Shown piece after piece: positions 60,059-64,000 of a stretch of 64,000 nt of DNA; position 1 is the first letter of the stretch; each line of letters begins with the position of its first letter. The stretch covers positions 20,624,548 through 20,688,547 of the forward strand of contig OX345636.1 in assembly GCA_947044365.1 (NCBI GenBank), written 5' to 3'. The position numbers and the translations under genes were made by a program. Below the pieces are notes generated by a model that searched no databases, was not told the origin of the DNA, and saw only the letters and a list, made by a program, of their open reading frames with translations. Source of the stretch: Petrosia ficiformis (taxonomy: Eukaryota > Porifera > Demospongiae > Haplosclerida > Petrosiidae).

Positions 60059-63000
60059 TACGTGCGTGCATGCTTGTGTGTGTGTGTGTGCGTAGGTACG
60101 TATGTACGTGTTTGTATCAGGGTGGGAAATAAGCCTACAACATCTAGTGAGCAATTCCGTCATTAGTGCTCACCACAGTACAACTAGCATGCATTGTCAT
60201 GTCGAAATCTGGTGCTTCTTTAGCTAATTTTGGTGCTCAACTGAGCACTGGAGCACTGTTATTTCCCACTCAGGTTTGTATATGATCATTGTGTGTGTAT
60301 ACGTGAGTCAGCGTTTTTGATAAGCTCATATGGTGCACCATTGGCCCAAAGAGCTTCTTATTTGGCACTGCACAGTTCTCTCTTTGGGCCAGTGGTGCAG
60401 TTAATTATGATTGTATTGTCAGTAACAGCATTAACTCTTAGTTAATTGGCTTAAGATGTATTCTCAATGGCACACACACTAACCATTTTTGAGCCAATTT
60501 GGCCCAAGCTTCAAAATTTATCAAAAACTCAGACGTGAGTGCATGCATGTGTGTGTGTGTATGTATATACGTATGTACATGTTTGTATATGATTATTGTG
60601 TGTGTATATGTGCGTGCATGCATGTGTGTGTGTATGTATGTATGTACATGTTTGTGTATGATTATTAAATTTTAGTGTTTATTCACTTTTTTATTTCTGT
60701 AGATGCTTTCAAAACTCTTCTTGAATTATTAAGTGAGTACGGGAGTTATCTTGTTGAATTCATTCAGTCACAACTTATGAAAGACCAGTACATGAAATTA
60801 TTAAAGACACAAAATGGTTGGTAATATAAGTATAATTTAGGGCTGGGACGAAGGTAGAAAAACAACCTTCGAAGCTTCGTCGGCAAAAATGAACGAACCT
60901 TCGAAGGTTCGCACGTGTTATTATCAATGTTGCTCTTACCTTGTTTGGCAATATAATGCCTCCAAAACTGGATTATTGCTTTATAATAAGTACTAGTCTT
61001 GTTTCTGTCACTATTTCTACTTGGATTTAGCATCGCTTGAATGAAATTTAGGCAGAAACAGCCAACAACTCAGCCTCAACTTTTCTTGGATACACCCACA
61101 ATTTTAACCACACGTTTAGATTGCAAAAGTGCGCATGTGCAAACATTGAAGTGGGCGTGGCAGCGAAGCTTCGAAGGGAGAAATTTAGCTTCGAATGCGC
61201 AGTAAACGAACGAAGGTTCGAATATTCGAACCTTTTTCCCAGCCCTAGTATAATTATCATTCAGTGGTTAGGCACCTGCGACTAATGTCAGTGGCCTTGA
61301 GAGTTCCTCAGCTTTTCACTTTCTCTTTAGTCTTGTAATTAACTTGTTTTAGTGTAACATGTATTATTATGTATATGTTAGAGTACACTTAACTGAACTG
61401 TAACTGGGCTGAGGCAAACTGGCCAGTTAGAGTACAGAGTTAGCTGTACTCTGACAAATATAGAGTATCTTACTTACTTTCTCTTTTAATGATAATGGAA
61501 CTCCAGTGTGTTGATTAATTGCTAATGCATTATTCTGGCTTAAAATACCTTTTTTACATCTTGATTCATCAGTGTTCTATCAAAATTGATATAGTAACCA
61601 ACTAACCATGGTAACATAAACTATAATATATATAACAGTGCTGGAAATAGAAAGTTGTGGATTTTGTCCAGAAAACAGAATTGTCATAAACCACATTTTA
61701 CCCATTTATGGAGATTTAGAAGTAACCCGCTGGGCTCTTGACTAATATCTAACCTTGCTGTGAGGTTATTCTGTTACTTCTGTTGCTTATAACTAATCAG
61801 ACAATTTATTGCAATTTTGTCTGGAAAAAGAGGCAAAATGTCCAGAAAATGGCCAATTGCTGGATTTTATTTCGACACGGTATAAGATAATAATTTTAAT
61901 TACATAGTTTGGGGTCTATGTAAACCTACAAATGGGGAAGATGTGGATCAGATATTGTGTAGCCTTGAGAAGGATGTAATATTGGATCCAGTCTTCCCAA
62001 GTTGGCAGGTTTATGCAACATGTCATATTGACTGATTTATAATAATTATGATGAGATTCATATCTGAAAATCAGCACTCAACAGTCCAGACGAAATACAA
62101 TATCAAACATTGAGCTTGCAACGATTGACTTTCACAGGTTTGTATTTTTATCAACCTGCTGAAAACCAATGAAGGGTTTATATAATTGTCCGTGCACAAT
62201 TGAAGTATATAATAACCTTGTATACATATAATTATTATAATTATGATTATACTGAATTGTCCAGCCTAATTAACCTGCTTTTGAAAATATTTTTGCAGCT
62301 TCAAAATTTAATACTCATTACTAATTTTTAGTTTTTGTTACATTATTGAGAAAGACCACTTACTGATTTCCCCATAGTTACCTTGATGTGTATAATAGTG
62401 AAATAGAAACCATTTAAAGGCAATGTTTTGGTTCTCATACAAGAGTACCAAAAATCACCGAGGTGATCTAATGTCCTTCTAACAGTATTGATTAAGTTAA
62501 GAAGTAGCTTTATACTTTGTATATTTCGAGTTAAAGAGATTAGAGCTATTGTGCATGGGCTAAAAGATTGTCGATATTGCATATTAAAAATTGTGCATAT
62601 TGTATCCCTTTCTGTGCTTATATCAAGGGCATAGGAGCAGTGTGGCCATGGACCAACTAACTTTGTATTTTTTCAACTGGATATTTTAATTACGATTGTG
62701 CAGGCTGACCTACATGCCTTAACTGTAATATCATTATTATTCATTTATTAACAGATGATACTGTGTCTCCTAAGAACGAATTTGACATAAAGCCACTAGG
62801 CTCTACCACAGCAATTGCGTCAGTTAAGCCCACCTCAGCACCAATATACTCTACTCAACCACATTTCTTGTCAACTGAAGTTACACTGGATGAGAAGGAA
62901 TACTGTAGCTTACATGAAGCTACAATAACAGAAGATGTTAATGTCACATGTGGAAATATTGAACCAGAAAGTCAGTTGCATACTAAGTTAGAACAAGGAA

Positions 63001-63413
63001 GTGAAAGTATTTATAGAACGAAACTGGAGACCTTTGACCTCATTCCAGATACCCATTCTTCGATCAACATATCGTCTTTCCCTGACGGTTCAATTGTCAA
63101 TTCACCTCTACTTTTGACTGGAACCTTTGACACAGAAACGGGTCCTTTGACACACTCTGAGCCATATAGCAACCATTTCAATCATTTTTTACATTTTGAT
63201 TTTGATTCGGGTATTGATTTCGGCAGTGGTGATGGCTTTTCTTCATTTGACAGTTCTCCTTCCAGTCTATCAAGCTTTCCCAATCATGAACTTCTTGGGA
63301 CTCAATTGTTGTCCACTTCTGACTTTCAATTTCTGGACTTCATGGAAGAAAATGAACAACTATTGATAGATCCTTTCCATAATAGTTTAACAGATGTACA
63401 CATGCCGTTCTGA
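40280..63413 (+). CDS. RFX4/6-like: RFX-family transcription factor, RFX4/RFX6-like, 17 exons
   Basis: Exons: 40280-40418, 40538-40598, 43285-43408, 43951-44012, 44107-44184, 44246-44273, 44721-44810, 49304-49381, 50223-50336, 55176-55225, 55919-56019, 57333-57391, 57799-57946, 58835-58929, 59633-59750, 60703-60816, 62755-63413. Together they make 2118 nt, 705 residues, one open frame with matching phases. The winged-helix DNA-binding domain lies at about residues 62-138 ([39 protein letters not shown]) and should bind X-box DNA in the nucleus. Residues about 165-486 match the conserved extended/dimerisation region of RFX4/6 ([45 protein letters not shown]). A short N-terminus before the DNA-binding domain and GLAVKETS after it favour the RFX4/6 group over RFX1-3. 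The last exon encodes a 219-residue Ser/acidic/Phe-rich tail, possibly an activation domain. Intron 15 has a GC-AG donor. An in-frame ATG at 40193 would add 29 residues. Confidence 0.93.
41420..41863 (+). mobile_element. Family H full copy, RFX intron 2
   Basis: The cleanest single copy, 444 bp: AACAAGTGTATATAGCGAAA start, CATCCCTATGATTGCTTTAC, middle block, CGCGTGTTCTATTACGTGCC core, a TA microsatellite, then AAACCCCGTGGAAAGCAATC and the ATGGCCCTATGGGCCAT hairpin. The internal inverted pair CATCCCTATGATTGCTTT / AAAGCAATCATAGGGATG defines its terminal inverted repeat. Confidence 0.8.
42465..42700 (+). mobile_element. Decayed family H copy, RFX intron 2
   Basis: Shares TGAGAAAATGTATCCTAT, the GTGTCTGAAACCCAACA block and a mutated core (GTAGCACCCGCGGAATGATA). 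It lacks a hairpin end. Confidence 0.5.
42813..42913. repeat. About 101-bp near-perfect palindrome
   Basis: GGTTATATCACAGC...GCTATATCAGATTTATAAAA is answered by TTTTATAAATCTGATATAGC...GCTGTGATATAACC around a GAGCCCGAGGGCGA centre, with one or two small bulges. It heads a roughly 300-bp element (42806-43110) that recurs inverted at 49555-49865. Confidence 0.85.
43640..43740. repeat. (GTAT)n microsatellite, RFX intron 3
   Basis: GTATGTATGTAT tracts with interruptions. The 99-codon frame across it starts in the microsatellite and is not gene-like. Confidence 0.8.
44820..45160. repeat. (TCTGTG)n compound microsatellite
   Basis: Starts 10 bp after the exon 7 donor. It includes a duplicated roughly 56-bp block (TGTCTGTCTGTTCTGTCTGT at 44897 and 45057). 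Long C/V-rich and H/T-rich frames on both strands come from it. Confidence 0.85.
45417..46250. repeat. Repeat unit with TTACC/GGTAA foldback head
   Basis: Begins TTACCCTCGCCGCGTAGCGT...GGTACGGTAATCG with a TCTGTGTG tail, like 18549. Part of the body (45650-45850, TTGTTTCATGG / GCTCCACCTAT region) resembles 55290-55460. It ends near GGCGAGGGTCCCGTCTCGAC. Possibly a retroposon or DNA element; the class is not determined. Confidence 0.45.
46791..46830. repeat. Perfect 18-bp hairpin, 4-nt loop
   Basis: AGGCCACACATTCCTCAC, ACTG, GTGAGGAATGTGTGGCCT. No poly-T tract follows and the context is an intron. Confidence 0.85.
47066..47235. mobile_element. 170-bp MITE with about 50-bp inverted repeats
   Basis: TAGCCCTTACGCTCATTCAT... 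and ...ACATAAGTGAGCAAAAGGGCTA pair, as do TCCAGTGTTGTCTAC / GTAGGCAACACTGGA and GTCCTCAGGAC near the centre. Confidence 0.75.
47701..48127. mobile_element. 427-bp MITE with about 37-bp inverted repeats
   Basis: GTGACCGAATTTGCGAAAAT and CAGGCTTATGGGATAA at the left face TTATCCCATAAGCCTG and ATTTTTGCAAATTTGGTCAC at the right. The interior has no coding frame of note. Confidence 0.75.
49555..49865 (-). mobile_element. Inverted copy of the 42806-43110 palindrome element
   Basis: Carries GCGAAACATCAAAGTAAACC, ACTACAAGAAAACAATGCT and a palindrome GCTATATCAGATTTATAATC...GATTATAAATCTGATATAGC, matching the other copy in reverse order. Lies in RFX intron 8. Confidence 0.6.
51077..51207. mobile_element. 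131-bp TTTTAGT MITE with 8-bp target duplication
   Basis: TAGTGTTGTTATAGTTAACT ... TAACTAAAATAGCACTA flanked by ATGTACAT on both sides. That word is common here, so the duplication is less decisive than usual. Confidence 0.6.
51997..52830 (+). mobile_element. Family F element interrupted by a palindromic insertion
   Basis: Left part TGTTCACTTTCACGATAACC ... TTTAATGAGGTTAATTCATA; right part TTTATGAAGTAATAGATTGA ... TTTTCTGAGGTCATGTGAAT. The inserted roughly 600 bp (about 52084-52690) begins with a 127-bp palindrome and has ATTTATCAAATAATGCTTG facing AACATTGTTTGATAAAT. Confidence 0.55.
52084..52210. repeat. 127-bp palindrome
   Basis: ATATTATCGCACAGATACC, GGGAAATATTACGAGTTGGA and TACAGCGTTGCCAGGAGTCC on the left are answered by GGACGAGTGGCACGCTGTA, TCCAACGAGTAATATTTCCC and GGGTATCTGTGCGATAATAT on the right, with a few mismatches. 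Confidence 0.85.
54112..54856. repeat. 9-bp/36-bp hierarchical minisatellite, open on both strands
   Basis: Nine-base words such as AGTAGTGAC, ACTAGTGAC and TATAACAAA build 36-bp units. A longer block of about 234 bp is also repeated (54328-54561 and 54562-54795). The + strand reads VTVVTLVTI repeats, the - strand VTSVTTVTS. Lies in RFX intron 9. Confidence 0.9.
55531..55782. repeat. 63-bp tandem array, 4 units
   Basis: Unit GCTGCTATTACACTACAGGG + CTGGAGGGTAAGTTGTAAGG + CAACATATCATATTGTCTGCAGC-type remainder, nearly identical. Each unit contains ACTACAG and GAGGGTAAGT, which resemble splice acceptor and donor sites. Lies in RFX intron 10. Confidence 0.9.
56161..56516. repeat. 89-bp tandem array, 4 near-identical units with a B-box-like word
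   Basis: Unit TTATTATAGAGCAATAGCCT ... GGTCGTGGGTTCAACTACCG ... TTTTTCTCTAAAGCTCTC. The four copies are essentially identical, indicating recent expansion. GTGGGTTCAACTACC resembles a tRNA B box, so the unit may descend from a SINE. Lies in RFX intron 11. Confidence 0.88.
56738..57072. mobile_element. hAT-like MITE, 8-bp target duplication (7 of 8)
   Basis: TGGGGTTGGGTGATATTGAA ... ATTATTGCCCAACCCTA, 335 bp, flanked by ATCCACAT and ATGCACAT. Same family as 33681-33956. Confidence 0.78.
58208..58262. repeat. TACATG palindromic microsatellite
   Basis: ACATGTACATGTACATGTAC...CTCTCACATGTACATG...GTGAGAG: a self-complementary hexamer tract with a CTCTCAC/GTGAGAG inverted pair. Confidence 0.8.
58656..58740 (+). 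mobile_element. tRNA-related SINE-like fragment
   Basis: A-box-like GTAGCTCAGATGCTAG (58664-58679) and B-box-like GTGGTTCATATCCC (58694-58707), followed by a T run. Stem pairing is too weak for a tRNA gene. Confidence 0.45.
58987..59423 (+). mobile_element. Family H full copy, RFX intron 14
   Basis: AACAAGTGTATATAGAGAAA start, AATCATGGCTGACTTTATCA block, CGCGCGTTCTTTTACGTGCC core, TA repeat, and an AGGGATGGCCCTATGGGCCA hairpin end. An ATG-initiated frame inside (59065-59499) is fortuitous, since it runs across the element's non-coding core. Confidence 0.78.
59957..60058. repeat. (GT)n microsatellite, about 50 units
   Basis: An almost pure GT run in RFX intron 15. The T/H-rich and C/V-rich open frames here are artefacts of it. 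Confidence 0.95.
60118..60273. mobile_element. 156-bp hAT-like MITE with exact 8-bp target duplication
   Basis: CAGGGTGGGAAATAAG ... GTTATTTCCCACTCAG flanked by GTTTGTAT at 60110-60117 and 60274-60281. Ends, size and duplication length fit hAT. Confidence 0.85.
60312..60530 (+). mobile_element. MITE with GTTTTTGATAA ends
   Basis: GTTTTTGATAAGCTCATATG ... AATTTATCAAAAAC. Internal words (TTGGCCCAAAGAG, GGGCCAGTGGTGC) pair within the element. Reverse relative at 2775-2950. Confidence 0.6.
60838..61247. mobile_element. 410-bp hAT-like MITE with exact 8-bp target duplication
   Basis: TAGGGCTGGGACGAAGG ... TTTTTCCCAGCCCTA flanked by GTATAATT (60830-60837 and 61248-61255). Rich in GAAGCTTCG and TTCGAA dyads. 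It begins 21 bp after the end of RFX exon 16. Confidence 0.88.
61256..62754 (+). other. Rest of RFX intron 16
   Basis: AT-rich sequence with an old inverted-repeat remnant (61640-61880, GCTGGAAATAGAAAG / TGTCCAGAAAA words; distantly like 7690-7790). No exon is recognised. Confidence 0.6.
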
Positions 63414-63823
63414 ACATCCTAAGTGACACCTCTCCAGCTTACAACTGTCTCATAACATTCCTTTGTACATTTCAAATTAACTTTGGTTTATACAAATTTA
63501 GAAACTGTTTTTATGCTTTTTTTATGTGACAGGTTTAAAAACAATAACAATCATGATATTAATTAAGTATTATATTTATAATTTATTATAATAGTCTTCT
63601 TTAATAAAATTTCAGGAGTTTATGTAACATTCATTACCATAATTATAATAGACACCATAATATGCTACTATGTAGATGTAATGTTAATTCAAGGGCAGGT
63701 GATAAGGATCATAGTGGACTAACCACAAAACAGCAGGTTGACATGAAAACACTCGTATGTGGGTATATACAACGGATTTTGTTTTGCAATATGGACAATT
63801 TCAATTCCAGTTGGAGATTATGT
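63414..63823. other. RFX 3' UTR and convergent intergenic space
   Basis: AT-rich, with the AATAAA at 63603. Nothing else is recognised before the possible leftward coding end. Confidence 0.5.
63603..63608 (+). terminator. Polyadenylation signal AATAAA for the RFX transcript
   Basis: A canonical AATAAA lies 190 bp after the RFX stop codon at 63411-63413, in an AT-rich 3' UTR with no splice signals or repeats. It is the first canonical hexamer on the + strand that I see after the stop. Confidence 0.5.
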
Positions 63824-64000
63824 TTATACATTTAAAGTTGCACACATTTCCAATAGTTTATTGACATTGTTAACATTAACAAGATCTGTATGTACGGAAA
63901 GACTTCCAAACTTTTTCCAAAGTTTAGACCTTTCCCACGATTCATACAGTAGCTCTATGTGTTGCACTGTTATATAATTTGCTGTTAGCCCGATACCCAT
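63824..64000 (-). CDS. Possible C-terminal exon of a convergent gene, cut by the window edge
   Basis: The - strand is open from the window edge to a TAA at 63826-63824, about 58 residues (including YESWERSKLWKKFG and NKLLEMCATLNV). Its composition looks protein-like rather than repeat-derived. It faces the RFX gene tail to tail. No family is recognised and there is no second line of evidence, so chance openness remains possible. Confidence 0.28.
   Translation of the reverse strand: MGIGLTANYITVQHIELLYESWERSKLWKKFGSLSVHTDLVNVNNVNKLLEMCATLNV

Noticed and set aside
60811..60822. Alternative donor GTAATA (60821) for RFX exon 16
   Set aside because: Using it would join TG to A and create a stop at the start of exon 17; the GTTGGT donor at 60817 keeps the frame.

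Overview
The window is AT-rich eukaryotic DNA, almost certainly from an animal. It holds two spliced genes on the + strand with GT-AG introns, dense microsatellites and minisatellites, and many short non-autonomous DNA transposons. An RFX-family transcription factor of the RFX4/RFX6 type, a broken reverse transcriptase with a YADD box, tRNA-derived retroposons and abundant self-complementary TACATG repeats suit an early-branching metazoan. A demosponge is my best guess, but the lineage is inference.

Layout. 1-21,660: no coding exon recognised; repeats, microsatellites, two large local duplications and several miniature inverted-repeat elements. 21,664-22,050: probable first coding exon and promoter (CCAAT and TATA boxes) of a leftward gene. 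22,924-25,690: another miniature element, tRNA-like retroposon pieces and a disabled reverse transcriptase on the - strand. 26,529-28,676: a 2.15 kb array of 12-bp repeats, open in long frames on both strands. 28,681-30,105: a leftward copy of the commonest mobile family here (called family H below), split by a nested 743-bp inverted-repeat transposon.

30,361-40,146: a three-exon gene for a 579-residue tubulin-tyrosine-ligase-like (TTLL) ATP-grasp ligase. It has an N-terminal membrane anchor and several N-glycosylation sequons, which is unexpected for a family that normally modifies cytosolic tubulin. 40,280-63,413: a 17-exon gene for a 705-residue RFX4/6-like factor, starting only 133 bp after the TTLL stop codon. 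All splice phases were joined by hand and give one uninterrupted frame. Its introns hold hAT-like miniature elements with 8-bp target duplications, long palindromes, and 9/36-, 63- and 89-bp tandem arrays. 63,824-64,000: a possible C-terminal coding end of a convergent leftward gene.

RFX factors are known regulators of ciliary and tissue-specific genes and TTLL enzymes commonly modify axonemal tubulin, so the pairing is suggestive. The predicted topology of this TTLL argues against an axonemal substrate, however. No RNA gene, CRISPR array or other operational system was found. The most unusual items are the secretory-type TTLL, the two-strand-open satellite, and mobile family H with its terminal hairpin and conserved core.
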